From the NCBI GenBank assembly GCA_001263235.1, contig LGRD01000012.1:62001-126000 (forward strand): 64,000 nucleotides of DNA. Direction: 5' to 3'. This document shows positions 28,960-38,254 of this stretch, one piece after another. The notes beneath the pieces are model-generated. The model saw only the letters and a program-made list of their open reading frames with translations, was not told the DNA's origin and made no database searches. Source of the stretch: Methylibium sp. NZG (GTDB taxonomy: Bacteria > Pseudomonadota > Gammaproteobacteria > Burkholderiales > Burkholderiaceae_C). Numbering within the stretch: the stretch's first letter is position 1; each line of letters begins with the position of its first letter. Made by a program: the position numbers and the translations under genes.

Positions 28960-30354
28960 ATGTTCTTTCGGCCCTTGCCCCGCCCCATGCCCAAAGTCCT
29001 GCGCCACACCCTTCTCTCCGCCCGCGACCTGCTCGTCACCGCTGGCCCGTTCGCGCTCATCACGCTGGTGCTGCTGGTGCTGGCCTATCTCGTGCTGGAC
29101 CCGGCGCCACCGAAGAGGGTGGTGCTGGCCACCGGCCCCGACCAGGGCGCGTACGCCGAGTTCGGCAAGCGCTATGCGGACGTGCTGAAGTCGCACGGCA
29201 TCACGGTCGAACTGCGCGCCACGCAAGGCACGGCCGAAAACCTGGCGCTGCTGCGCGACGAAGCGTCGCTGGTGGACATCGCCTTTGTGCAGGGTGGCGC
29301 CGACCTGGCGCGTGGCACTGATGACATCGCCAACGCCGGGCTGGTGTCGCTGGGCAGCCTGTTCTTCGAGCCGGTGTGGTTGTTCTACCGCGAAGACTCG
29401 GCGCAGCGCCTGCTCAAGGCGCCCACGCTCGATGCGTTGGCGCAGTTGACAAACGCGCCCGGCTGGAAGCTCAACACCGGCGCCCCCGGCAGCGGCGTGC
29501 CCAACCTGATGAACCGGCTGATCGAGGCCAACGGCGTCGATCTGAAATCGCTGACGCTGTTGCAGCAGACGCAAACGCCGGCCGTGATGAGCCTGCTGGC
29601 CGGCGAGATCGACGGGCTGGTGTTTGCCTCTGCGCCCGAGTCGCTGATGGTGCAGATGCTGTTGCAGACGCCGGGCATCAGGCTCTTCAGCTTCGCGCAG
29701 GCCGAGGCCTACTCGCGCCGCTTTCCGTTCATGAGCCCGGTGACGCTGCCGCGCGGCGTGGTCGACCTGGCGCGTGACATGCCGCCGGCCGACGTGCGCC
29801 TGGTCGCACCCACCGCCACGCTGGTGGCCAAGGAGGGCACGCACCCGGCGCTGGTGCAGCTCTTCGTGCAGGCGGCCAGCAGCGTGCACGGCGGGCCGGG
29901 GTGGTTTCAGCGCAAGGGCGAGTTCCCGAGTGGCGCGCAGACCGAGCTGCCGCTGGCCAAGGAGGCCGAGCGCTTCTACCGCCAGGGCGCGCCGCTGCTG
30001 CAGCGCTACCTGCCGTTCTGGCTGGCCAACCTGGTGGACCGCATGTGGGTGGTGCTGGTGTCGATCATCGCGATCCTGCTGCCGCTGTCGCGCGTGGTGC
30101 CGCCGCTGTACCAGTTCCGCATCCGCTCGCGCATCTTCCGCTGGTACGCGCAGTTGCGCCGCGTCGAAGACGCGATGGGCAAGCGGCCGGTGAACGAGCT
30201 GATGGCGGACTTGCAGGAGATCGACAACCACGTCGAGCAGGTGTCGGTGCCGCTGAGCTACGCCGACGAGCTGTACTCGCTGCGCAGCCACATCCAGATG
30301 GTGCGGCGGCGGTTGGTGGCGCCGGTGGCCGACGCCGCGAAGCTGAAGGCATGA
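28960..30354 (+). CDS. TAXI family TRAP-type solute-binding protein with C-terminal membrane region
   Basis: This 464-aa protein has an N-terminal membrane anchor (AGPFALITLVLLVLAYLVLD, about residues 28-50) followed by a TAXI-type binding domain: VVLATGPDQGAYAEFGKRYADVL, TQGTAENLALL, FVQGGADL, and GSLFFEPVWLFYR. A second transmembrane helix (MWVVLVSIIAILLPLSRVVPP) near residues 363-383 and a basic helical tail follow. The tethered form without adjacent TRAP permease genes suggests a sensor- or receptor-like role rather than simple import, but this is inference. ATG 28987 is an alternative start. Confidence 0.85.
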   Translation: MFFRPLPRPMPKVLRHTLLSARDLLVTAGPFALITLVLLVLAYLVLDPAPPKRVVLATGPDQGAYAEFGKRYADVLKSHGITVELRATQGTAENLALLRDEASLVDIAFVQGGADLARGTDDIANAGLVSLGSLFFEPVWLFYREDSAQRLLKAPTLDALAQLTNAPGWKLNTGAPGSGVPNLMNRLIEANGVDLKSLTLLQQTQTPAVMSLLAGEIDGLVFASAPESLMVQMLLQTPGIRLFSFAQAEAYSRRFPFMSPVTLPRGVVDLARDMPPADVRLVAPTATLVAKEGTHPALVQLFVQAASSVHGGPGWFQRKGEFPSGAQTELPLAKEAERFYRQGAPLLQRYLPFWLANLVDRMWVVLVSIIAILLPLSRVVPPLYQFRIRSRIFRWYAQLRRVEDAMGKRPVNELMADLQEIDNHVEQVSVPLSYADELYSLRSHIQMVRRRLVAPVADAAKLKA

Positions 30355-30412
30355 GCCTGGCGCGGCCCGCCCAACGGGCTTGCGCCGAAGTGCGCAGTAC
30401 GAAGGTATCCCA

Positions 30413-31804
30413 ATGAGCCCGCCAAGGGTGCCACGCGTGGTGATCGTCGGCTGTGGCTTCGGCGGGCTGGCGGCGGTGCGTGCGCTGTCGAAGGCAGCGG
30501 TCGAGATCACGCTGGTTGACCGCACCAACCACCACCTGTTCCAGCCGCTGCTCTACCAGGTGGCCACCGCGGGCTTGAGCGCGCCGGCTGTCAGCGCGCC
30601 GATCCGCCACACGCTGCGCAAAGAGATGAAGCGCGGCAACCTGACCATCCTGCAAGCCGAGGTGACCGGCATCGACGCCCCCGCGCGCCACGTGACGCTG
30701 GACGATGGGCAAGCCCTGCCCTTCGACCACCTGATCGTCGCTGCCGGCGCCACGCACAGCTACTTCGGCCACGACGACTGGGCCGTGCATGCGCCGGGGC
30801 TCAAGACGCTCGCCGACGCGTTCAACATCCGCGCCCGCGTGATCGGCGCGTTCGAGCGGGCCGAGCGCTGCGCCGAGCCGGCGGCGCGCGAGCCGTGGCT
30901 GACCTTCGTCGTCATCGGCGCCGGCCCCACCGGCGTGGAGATGGCCGGCACGATGAGCGAGATCGCGCAGCACACGCTGGCGCGCGAGTTCCGCCGAATC
31001 GACACCCGGCACACGCGGGTCGTGCTGATCGAAGGCTCCGACCGCGTGCTCGGTGGGTTCGTGCCCAGCCTGTCGGCCAAGGCGCAGACGCAGTTGCGCA
31101 AGTTGAACGTCGACGTGCGCGTGGGCTGCAAGGTGACCGGCATCGACGCCGATGGCGTGACCTACGAGTCGCGCAGCAGCCCTGCGCCGGGCGCGGTCGA
31201 GGGCTCGGCCGCGGTGCAGCAACACCGGCTGCCCAGCAAAACCGTGATCTGGGCCGCTGGCGTGGCGGCGTCACCGCTCGGGCGCGCGTTGGCCGCCAGC
31301 GCGGGCGCAGCGCTCGACCGCGCCGGCCGCGTGGTCGTGCAACCCGACCTGAGCCTGGCAGGCCACCCGCACGTCAGCGTCATTGGCGACCTCGCATCCG
31401 CCATGAGCCACCCGCGCGGCCCCGGCCGCGGCGAACCCAAGCCAGTGCCCGGCGTCAGCCCCGGCGCCAAGCAGATGGGCCGCGCCGCCGCACGCAACGT
31501 GCTCGCGCGCATCCAGGGCCGAGCCACCGAGCCGTTCCGCTATGCCGACTACGGCAACCTCGCCACCATCGGCCGCAAGGCTGCGGTGGTCGACCTGGCC
31601 GTGCCGGTGTTCGGCGCGCTGCGCTTCTCCGGCTTCCTCGCCTGGCTGTTCTGGCTGTTCGCGCACATCTATTTCCTGATCGGTTTTCGCAACCGGCTCT
31701 ACGTCCTCATCGACTGGGCCTGGGCCTACTGGACCTACGAGCGCCACGCGCGCGTGGTAGCGCAGCCGGCGACAGCGGCGCGGGGCGATCGGCCGGCACT
31801 TTGA
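30413..31804 (+). CDS. Type II NADH dehydrogenase-like FAD oxidoreductase
   Basis: This 463-aa FAD protein resembles Ndh, which passes electrons from NADH to quinone without proton pumping. Two dinucleotide folds are visible: VVIVGCGFGGLAAVRAL at the N-terminus (FAD) and FVVIGAGPTGVEMAGTM near residue 165 (NADH). Conserved HHLFQPLLYQVATAGLS, VIWAAGVAASPLG and VIGDLASAM follow. The hydrophobic C-terminus (FLAWLFWLFAHIYFLIGFRNRLYVLIDWAWAYW) is the membrane anchor typical of NDH-2. It lies 59 bp after the TAXI gene, possibly in the same transcript. Confidence 0.93.
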   Translation: MSPPRVPRVVIVGCGFGGLAAVRALSKAAVEITLVDRTNHHLFQPLLYQVATAGLSAPAVSAPIRHTLRKEMKRGNLTILQAEVTGIDAPARHVTLDDGQALPFDHLIVAAGATHSYFGHDDWAVHAPGLKTLADAFNIRARVIGAFERAERCAEPAAREPWLTFVVIGAGPTGVEMAGTMSEIAQHTLAREFRRIDTRHTRVVLIEGSDRVLGGFVPSLSAKAQTQLRKLNVDVRVGCKVTGIDADGVTYESRSSPAPGAVEGSAAVQQHRLPSKTVIWAAGVAASPLGRALAASAGAALDRAGRVVVQPDLSLAGHPHVSVIGDLASAMSHPRGPGRGEPKPVPGVSPGAKQMGRAAARNVLARIQGRATEPFRYADYGNLATIGRKAAVVDLAVPVFGALRFSGFLAWLFWLFAHIYFLIGFRNRLYVLIDWAWAYWTYERHARVVAQPATAARGDRPAL

Positions 31805-31904
31805 CGCGGTCGCTGCGGCCTTCTCCCCAGCGTCGCTCACGCCACGCTGGGCGAGGTGCCGAGGCCGCCCCTACACTGCACCGGCCCCACCCCGCCCGGC
31901 TCCG

Positions 31905-34646
31905 ATGACGCCCGAACAGCTCGCCCGCCTGCACATCGACGCGATGCTCGCCGATGCGGGCTGGGTCGTTCAGGACTACACCGCCTACAACCCCGGCGTT
32001 GCAGTCGGCGCGGCCGGCGGCATCGCACTGCGCGAAGTGCCGTTGCAAAGCGGGCGATGCGACTACCTGCTGCTCGTCAACCGCCAGCCCGTGGGCGTGA
32101 TCGAAGCCAAGCGCGCCGGCACCTTGCTCGTGGGCGTGGCCGAACAGTCGGCGCACTACGCGGCGCACATCCCTGCCTTCTTCAAGGTGAGCGCCAGCGA
32201 ACTGCCGTTCGCCTATGAATCCACTGGCACAGAAACCTACTTTCGCGACGCACGCGACCCGGCCCCGCGCTCGCGCGCCGTGTTCGCCTTCCACCAACCG
32301 GCCACGCTGGCAGCCTGGGTCGCCGAGCCGGGCACGCTGCGCGCCCGGCTGCAACGCCTGCCCGCGCTCGACACCACGCGCATGCGCGATTGCCAGATCG
32401 AGGCAGTGAACAACCTCGATGTCAGCCTCGCCGCCGACCGCCCGCGCGCGCTTGTTCAGATGGCCACCGGCAGCGGTAAGACCTACACCGCCATCACCAC
32501 CATCTACCGCCTGCTCAAGCACGCCAAGGCCGAGCGCGTGCTCTTCCTCGTGGACCGTGGCAACCTCGGCACCGGCGCCATGCGCGAGTTCAACGACTAC
32601 GTCACCCCCGACGACGGCCGCAAGTTCACCGAGCTGTACAACGTGCAGCTGGTGCAGTCCAACCGCTGGGACCCGGTCTGCAAGGTCACCATATGCACGA
32701 TCCAGCGCATGTACTCGATGCTGCGTGGTGAGGCAGAGTTGGCCGACGAACTGGACGAACATTCGAGCTTCGAACTCGCCACCGATGGCAAGCCGAAAGA
32801 CGTGGCTTACAACCCTGGGTTGCCGATCGAAGCCTTCGACTTCATCGTCACCGACGAATGCCACCGCAGCATCTACCACCTGTGGCGGCAGGTGCTCGAA
32901 TACTTCGACGCCCACCTGATCGGCCTGACGGCCACGCCGAGCAAGCAGACGATCGGCTTCTTCAACGGCAACCTGGTGATGGAATACAACCACGAGCGCG
33001 CCGTCGCCGACGGCGTGAACGTGGGCTACGACGTGTACCGCATCAAGACCGAAGTCACCGCACAGGGCGGCAAGGTCGAAGCCGGCTTTCACGTCGACAA
33101 GCGCAACCGGCTGGACCGCGCCACCCGCTGGCAGCAACTCGACGAAGACCTGGAGTACGAAGCCCGCCAGCTCGACCGCAGCGTGGTGGTGCCGAGCCAG
33201 ATCCGCACCGTGCTGCAAGCCTTCAAGGACGCGCTGCCAGCGCTGTTCGACCAGCGCGCGATGGTGCCCAAGACGTTGGTGTTCGCCAAGGACGACAGCC
33301 ACGCCGAGGACATCGTGCGCATCGCGCGCGAGGTGTTCGGCCGCGGCAACGACTTCTGCAAGAAGATCACCTACATGAGCTACGACCCCGGGACGATGCA
33401 GCGCGAGAAGCCCGAGACGATGATCGCCACCTTTCGCAACAGCCCCGCCACCCGCATTGCCGTGACGGTGGACATGATCGCCACCGGCACCGACATCAAG
33501 CCGCTCGAGTGCCTGCTGTTCATGCGCGACGTGAAGAGCCGCGCCTACTTCGAGCAGATGAAGGGCCGCGGCACCCGCACCGTCAGCCCCACCGAGCTGC
33601 AGGCCGTCAGCGGTGCCGACGCCAAGGCCAAGACTCGCTTCGTGATCGTCGATGCCGTGGGCGTGTGCGAAAGCGACAAGACCGACAGCCGCCCGATGGA
33701 GCGCAAGCCCGGTGTGAGCTTCGACAAGCTGATGCTCGGCCTGGCTTTCGGCAACCGCGACGACGACGCGCTGCTGAGCCTGGCCAACCGCATCGCGCGG
33801 CTGGACCGCGAGGTGGACATGCCGCAGCGTCAGCAGGTGGTCGGTGCCTGCGGCCAGACCTTGAGCGAGCTGACGCACCGGCTGCTGGACGCGACCGACC
33901 CCGACCGCATCGCCAGCCACGCTGCGACCACTGGCACCGATCACGTCGCCGCCAAGGCCGCACTCGTCGCCACCGCCTGCGCGCCCTTCGACAACCCGCT
34001 GCTGCGCGACACGCTCTCGGCGTGCAAGCGCGAGGCCGAGCAGACCATCGACACCGTGACGCAAGACGTGGTGCTCGAAGCCGGCCTGGACGCCGCGGCC
34101 AAGGAGCGCGCGCAAAGCCTGACGAGCAACTTCCGCGACTGGATCGAACAACACCGCGCCGAGATCGAGGCACTGCAAATTCTCTACAGCCGACCGTACC
34201 GTAAGCGCCTGAGCGAGGATGCGTTGAAGGAGCTGGAAGCCAAGCTCGCCCACAGCCCGGGCCACTTCACCCCCGACGGCCTGTGGCACGCCTTCGAGGT
34301 AGCTGACCGGCAAGCCGTGAAGCGCAAGCCCGGCTTCGTGCCGCGCTTCACCGACCTGGTGAGCCTGGTGCGTTTAGCGTGGCAGCAGCAGCCGACGCTG
34401 GAGCCGTTCGAAGACCACGTCGCCAGCCGCTTCAACGCGTGGCGGCTGGCCAAGCAACAGCGAGGCACCGTGTTCAGCGATGAAGAATGCGCGTGGCTGA
34501 ACCGCATGCGCGATGCCATCGCCGCCAGCGGCAGCGTGGACCGCGACTACTTCCAGAGCGCCAATGAGCTGGGGCGGGTGTACCGGGTGTTTGGGGAGCG
34601 GCTGTGGCCGTTGATGGATGAGTTGAATGAGGCGTTGGTGGGATGA
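31905..34646 (+). CDS. hsdR: Type I restriction enzyme R subunit (HsdR)
   Basis: This 913-aa motor and nuclease subunit translocates and cuts unmodified DNA. The N-terminal PD-(D/E)XK nuclease is visible as RCDYLLLV with Asp53 and VIEAKR with Glu67 and Lys69. Helicase motor: Walker A MATGSGKT (186-193), LVDRGNLG, Walker B TDECH (316-320), and motif VI-like EQMKGRGTRTV. The C-terminal part matches EcoEI-type HsdR. Start at ATG 31905. It is the first gene of the hsdR-hsdS-...-hsdM locus and overlaps hsdS by 4 nt. No frameshift; appears functional. Confidence 0.94.
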   Translation: MTPEQLARLHIDAMLADAGWVVQDYTAYNPGVAVGAAGGIALREVPLQSGRCDYLLLVNRQPVGVIEAKRAGTLLVGVAEQSAHYAAHIPAFFKVSASELPFAYESTGTETYFRDARDPAPRSRAVFAFHQPATLAAWVAEPGTLRARLQRLPALDTTRMRDCQIEAVNNLDVSLAADRPRALVQMATGSGKTYTAITTIYRLLKHAKAERVLFLVDRGNLGTGAMREFNDYVTPDDGRKFTELYNVQLVQSNRWDPVCKVTICTIQRMYSMLRGEAELADELDEHSSFELATDGKPKDVAYNPGLPIEAFDFIVTDECHRSIYHLWRQVLEYFDAHLIGLTATPSKQTIGFFNGNLVMEYNHERAVADGVNVGYDVYRIKTEVTAQGGKVEAGFHVDKRNRLDRATRWQQLDEDLEYEARQLDRSVVVPSQIRTVLQAFKDALPALFDQRAMVPKTLVFAKDDSHAEDIVRIAREVFGRGNDFCKKITYMSYDPGTMQREKPETMIATFRNSPATRIAVTVDMIATGTDIKPLECLLFMRDVKSRAYFEQMKGRGTRTVSPTELQAVSGADAKAKTRFVIVDAVGVCESDKTDSRPMERKPGVSFDKLMLGLAFGNRDDDALLSLANRIARLDREVDMPQRQQVVGACGQTLSELTHRLLDATDPDRIASHAATTGTDHVAAKAALVATACAPFDNPLLRDTLSACKREAEQTIDTVTQDVVLEAGLDAAAKERAQSLTSNFRDWIEQHRAEIEALQILYSRPYRKRLSEDALKELEAKLAHSPGHFTPDGLWHAFEVADRQAVKRKPGFVPRFTDLVSLVRLAWQQQPTLEPFEDHVASRFNAWRLAKQQRGTVFSDEECAWLNRMRDAIAASGSVDRDYFQSANELGRVYRVFGERLWPLMDELNEALVG

Positions 34647-36112
34647 CGAACGAGTTGAGGGTGCAGGAAGAGCCTGCGGTCTACAAGGTACTGCTCGACA
34701 GAATCGCTTCCGTTCGGGAATCCGGCCGCGACCGAAACTCAGGTGCGCTCATCCCGTTGCCGGAAGTCGCCGAGTTGAACCCGAGGCGGTTCTCCAATCA
34801 ACCGCTCGATACCGACCTCGTCTCGTTCGTGCCGATGCGAGCTGTGGAGGAGGAGTCAGGAAGCATCGACAGCACCAGCCTCCGGCCTTGGTCGGAGGTC
34901 AAGAAGGGCTACACCGCATTTCAGAACGGCGACGTGATCGTTGCGAAGATCACGCCTTGCATGGAGAACGGCAAGTTCGCGCTGGCGTCAGCATTGCATG
35001 GGGGACGCGCGGCGGGCTCGACTGAATTTCATGTACTTCGAGCGAAGCCGGAGCTCTTGCCAAAGTACTTGCTGCACTTCATCTTTACTCCCGCAGTTCG
35101 CCGTGCCGCGAAGATGAACATGAAAGGCGCAGCCGGCCAGCTCCGCGTGCCGATCCAGTTCTTCGAAGGCTTGCGCATTCCGGTGCCTGCACTCGATGCT
35201 CAGCGCGAAATCGTCGCCTACCTCGACGAACAACTCTCCCGCCTCGACGCCAGCGTGGCCGCGCTGCATCGGGTGCAGGCCAACCTGAAGCGCTACCGTG
35301 CCAGCGTGCTCAAGTCCGCCTGCGAAGGCCGCCTCGTCCCCACCGAAGCCGAACTCGCCCGCCAGGAAGGCCGCGACTTCGAGACTGGCGGGCGGCTTCT
35401 ACTGCGCATCCTGGCTGAGCGCCGCGAGAGGATGTCAGCTCTTAGCAAGCAGAAGGAAGCGGTGTCGGCTGTGACGTCGGGGTTTGCAGAGCTTCCTGAA
35501 GGATGGAGTTGGGCCAGCGTCGAGCAGATCAATCTCGCTGCTCGGCCGTGCGCGTACGGCGTGCTGCAACCCGGCAACGATCAGCCCGAAGGTGTGCAGC
35601 TTGTCCGCGTGGGCGATGTGAACGACGGACGCATCGACATCGAAGACCTCAAGCGCATCGACCCAGAGATTGCAGCGGCTTATCCGAGAACGAAGCTGAG
35701 CGGCGGCGAAGTACTCATCACGCTTGTCGGTGCGATCGGTCGCACGGCAGTCGTCCCAACAGCGCTTGCAGGCGCCAACACCGCCAGGGCCGTAGGGGTG
35801 ATTCCGTTGTCGCCGCACATTTCGGCGCACTGGGTCGAACACTGGTTTCGCAACCCATCCACTTTGGATCGCATGGTCGCCGCCTCACATGAGGTGGCGC
35901 GCAAGACACTCAATCTGGAGGATGTTCGCCTGGCAGCGGTCGCTCTCCCTCCCCTCGCCGAACAACACCGCATCGTCGCCGAAGCCGACCGCCGCCTGTC
36001 GCTGATCCGCGTGGCCGATGCGCAGGTGGCGGCCAACCTGGCCCGCGCCCAGCGCCTGCGCCAGTCCATCCTGCAGGCGGCTTTCACAATGCCGGCTCAG
36101 GCGGGACAATAA
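34643..36112 (+). CDS. hsdS: Type I restriction specificity subunit (HsdS)
   Basis: HsdS (489 aa) recognises the bipartite DNA target for both the methyltransferase and the nuclease. It has the expected two halves. The first target-recognition domain (about residues 25-190) ends with RIPVPALDAQREIVAYLDEQLSRLDAS and a helical spacer ANLKRYRASVLKSACEGRLVP; the second (about 275-440) ends with ALPPLAEQHRIVAEADRRLSLI and a matching helix. The first half shows somewhat lower GC and different wording than flanking genes, as is usual for exchanged recognition domains. It starts within the hsdR stop. Confidence 0.94.
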   Translation: MTNELRVQEEPAVYKVLLDRIASVRESGRDRNSGALIPLPEVAELNPRRFSNQPLDTDLVSFVPMRAVEEESGSIDSTSLRPWSEVKKGYTAFQNGDVIVAKITPCMENGKFALASALHGGRAAGSTEFHVLRAKPELLPKYLLHFIFTPAVRRAAKMNMKGAAGQLRVPIQFFEGLRIPVPALDAQREIVAYLDEQLSRLDASVAALHRVQANLKRYRASVLKSACEGRLVPTEAELARQEGRDFETGGRLLLRILAERRERMSALSKQKEAVSAVTSGFAELPEGWSWASVEQINLAARPCAYGVLQPGNDQPEGVQLVRVGDVNDGRIDIEDLKRIDPEIAAAYPRTKLSGGEVLITLVGAIGRTAVVPTALAGANTARAVGVIPLSPHISAHWVEHWFRNPSTLDRMVAASHEVARKTLNLEDVRLAAVALPPLAEQHRIVAEADRRLSLIRVADAQVAANLARAQRLRQSILQAAFTMPAQAGQ

Positions 36113-36130
36113 ACGCAGGAGGTCGCTGCC

Positions 36131-37054
36131 ATGGCTGCCGAAACAACAATCGATCTGGCGACGCTGCGCTTCGACGGGGAGCGCTTCGCCGGCCATGCGC
36201 TGGACGTGGAGTGCACGCAGGAGCTGGTGGCGTACCGCCGCATCATCCTCGAGTGCGCCAAGGCGCTGTGGTGTCGCCATCATCCAGACCGGGAACGCCT
36301 GCCGAAGCGGTTCGAAGACGGCTTCCGGCTTCAGTTCGACCGACTCGAAGACGGTTCGGCGCGTGTGCCGCTGCGGCGCGTGCTGGCGACGGACCAGGCG
36401 CCGCTCGACTGGGGCAACCGCGACGAGTTCGACGAAGCGGCACAGCTGATCGATGCGGCCATCGGTGCGGCCAACGACGACACGCTGTTGCCCGAGGCCT
36501 TTCCATCGAATGTGGTTCTGCTGTTCCGCGAGTTCGGCCGCACGCTGCGCGACGACGAGGTGCTGTTCACCCGCGCGCGACACGGAACCACAGAGGCTGC
36601 CTACACGGTCAAGGCCCGCAAGCGTCTCGCCGAGTGGGTGGCGGCTACGTACGAAGACGTGGTCGAGGTGACAGGCGAAGTGCAGATGGCTAGTGTGAAG
36701 GGGCAGTTCTCGCTGCTCACGGGTTCGGGGCAGGCGGTCACTGGCAAGTTCAGCCCGCAACAGGAGGCGCAAGTGCTGGAAGCGCTGCGCGACCACAACA
36801 CGCTCGGGCTGCGTGTGCGTGGCGCCGGAGAGTTCGGCACCGGGGACCGTGCACTGCGTCGCTTCGTTCGCGTCGACAGCGTCGAACACGCGCCTCCCGG
36901 CCCGCCGGCCTATGTCGAAGGCGCACCGGACCTGTGGGCCACGCTTGACGCGATAGCTGCCAAGGTGCCTGCCGACGCCTGGAAGGCGGTGCCGGCAGAC
37001 CTATCGCTGCGCGTCGACGAGTTGATCTACGGGCATGAGGAGGCATCTAAGTGA
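36131..37054 (+). CDS. Uncharacterised 307-aa protein paired with a PIN nuclease
   Basis: I do not recognise a named domain in this 307-aa protein. It has an N-terminal segment with the pattern HALDVECTQELVAYRRIILECAKALW then a basic HHPDRERLPKRFEDGFRLQF stretch, a central part rich in acidic residues, and a C-terminal WATLDAIAAKVPADAWKAVPADLSLRVDELIYG that looks like a small folded unit. No signal peptide or membrane helix. It starts 18 bp after hsdS and its TGA overlaps the GTG of the PIN gene (GTGA), so the two are coupled. By position it would be the antitoxin or partner of the PIN protein, but it is far longer than usual VapB antitoxins. Confidence 0.75.
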   Translation: MAAETTIDLATLRFDGERFAGHALDVECTQELVAYRRIILECAKALWCRHHPDRERLPKRFEDGFRLQFDRLEDGSARVPLRRVLATDQAPLDWGNRDEFDEAAQLIDAAIGAANDDTLLPEAFPSNVVLLFREFGRTLRDDEVLFTRARHGTTEAAYTVKARKRLAEWVAATYEDVVEVTGEVQMASVKGQFSLLTGSGQAVTGKFSPQQEAQVLEALRDHNTLGLRVRGAGEFGTGDRALRRFVRVDSVEHAPPGPPAYVEGAPDLWATLDAIAAKVPADAWKAVPADLSLRVDELIYGHEEASK

Positions 37055-37467
37055 AGGTGGTGTTCGTGGACACCGGCTTCTGGATCGCACGCTTCAACCC
37101 GAACGACACGCAGAGCAAACCTGCCGCGGCTGCTGCCACGGCGCTGGGGCAGGTGCGGCTCCTGACCACCGAGATGGTCCTGAGCGAGTTCCTGGCGGCC
37201 TTTGCCAAACCGCCGCTGCGGGCTTCGGCGGTGCAGGCGGTTCGGGCCATCACGGCCAACCCGAACGTGGAGGTGGTCGCGCAGACCTCGCTTCAGTTTC
37301 GTGAAGCACTCGACCTCTTCGCTAGCCGTGCGGACAAGGAATGGAGCTTGACCGACTGCGCCTCCTTCAATCTGATGCGCGAGCGCGGTGTGACGGAAGC
37401 GCTGGCGCACGATCATCACTTTGAGCAAGCGGGCTTTTTCGCCCTGCTGCGCGCCGCCCCGACGTAG
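37051..37467 (+). CDS. PIN-domain ribonuclease, VapC-like
   Basis: This 138-aa PIN protein retains the metal-binding acids: Asp7 in VFVDTGFWIA, Glu46 in MVLSEFLAAF, Asp102 in SLTDCASFNLM and Asp121 in AHDHHF. PIN toxins of the VapC family cut tRNA, rRNA or mRNA when not held by an antitoxin. Translation starts at GTG 37051 inside the stop of the 307-aa gene. The close coupling and its place inside an R-M operon suggest a toxin-type role, but toxicity is not shown. A role in processing or a structural use cannot be excluded. Confidence 0.85.
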   Translation: MKVVFVDTGFWIARFNPNDTQSKPAAAAATALGQVRLLTTEMVLSEFLAAFAKPPLRASAVQAVRAITANPNVEVVAQTSLQFREALDLFASRADKEWSLTDCASFNLMRERGVTEALAHDHHFEQAGFFALLRAAPT

Positions 37468-37538
37468 CCTGCGTCGATCAATTCCGCAAGTCGCAATGGG
37501 CGTGCCCAAGACCGCCCACGGATTCTTTGCCTCCGACG

Positions 37539-37582
37539 ATTGTTCTCAAATCGGCTACATTTGAAGCAGATTCGAGAACAAT
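37539..37582 (+). promoter_or_regulatory. Inverted-repeat operator ahead of the MNT/HEPN pair
   Basis: Two 13-bp arms, ATTGTTCTCAAAT (37539-37551) and ATTCGAGAACAAT (37570-37582), are inverted copies with a single mismatch, 31 bp apart start to start (about three helical turns). The second arm ends at the base before the GTG start of the winged-helix/nucleotidyltransferase gene. The stretch is AT-rich for this genome. It is the expected form of an autoregulatory operator for that gene's DNA-binding domain. I could not fit convincing -10/-35 boxes. Confidence 0.8.
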
Positions 37583-38254
37583 GTGAAGTCCCTCGCCCAC
37601 CACCTGCTCGGGCAGACCCGCAGCGCCGTGCTCGGCACGCTGCTGCTTCGACCCGAGGCTTCGCTGCACGTGCGTGAGCTTGCCCGCATCACTGGCAGCT
37701 CACCCGGCTCGTTGCACCGCGAACTTGCGGCGCTGGCCGAACTTGGCCTGTTGAAGCGTGAAGAGATCGGGCGCCAGGTGCACTACCGCGCCGACCTCGA
37801 TTCGCCCGTCCACGCCGAACTGGCCGGCCTGCTTCGCAAGACCGCAGGGCTGGCCGACGTGCTTCGCAACGCGCTCGCACCGCTTGCAAACTCGATCGCG
37901 CTGGCTTTCGTCTATGGGTCGATGGCCTCGGGCACCGCTCGCTCGGGAAGCGACGTCGACGTCATGGTGCTGGGCGAGGCCGGCTTCGCCCCGCTGGCGG
38001 TGGCGCTGGCACCCACGCAGGAGACGCTGGCGCGCGAGGTGAACTTCACACCGATGCGGCCGGCCGAATTCGCGGCCAAGCTGCACACGGGCGACGGGTT
38101 CGCCCGCACGGTGATGGACCGCGCGAAAATCTGGCTGATCGGAAACGACCATGACCTTGCAGAACTTGTTGAAGATCGCCCGGCTCAAGGAGCACGCGCC
38201 CACGCCCGCCGAAGTGCGGCGCCTGATCGCGGCGGCCGAACGAAACCTCGCTGA
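37583..38254 (+). CDS. Winged-helix fused to MNT nucleotidyltransferase (antitoxin-like)
   Basis: The 223-aa product joins two domains. Residues 1-75 are a winged helix-turn-helix (SLHVRELARITGSSPGSLHRELAALAELGLLKREEIGRQVHY) of the ArsR-like kind. Residues about 100-190 are a minimal nucleotidyltransferase with GSMASGTARSGSDVDVMVLG, giving Gly112-Ser113, Asp124 and Asp126, and a probable third acid in REVNF. In MntA-HepT systems such proteins AMPylate the HEPN toxin. Start is GTG 37583, since the overlapping ATG at 37581 runs into a stop. It overlaps the next gene by 104 nt, so the C-terminal 30 residues may be unimportant. Confidence 0.88.
   Translation: MKSLAHHLLGQTRSAVLGTLLLRPEASLHVRELARITGSSPGSLHRELAALAELGLLKREEIGRQVHYRADLDSPVHAELAGLLRKTAGLADVLRNALAPLANSIALAFVYGSMASGTARSGSDVDVMVLGEAGFAPLAVALAPTQETLAREVNFTPMRPAEFAAKLHTGDGFARTVMDRAKIWLIGNDHDLAELVEDRPAQGARAHARRSAAPDRGGRTKPR

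Noticed and set aside
31707-34313. Long antisense open frame opposite hsdR
   Set aside because: High-GC genes leave open frames on the opposite strand; the product has no domain pattern while the plus-strand HsdR is clear.
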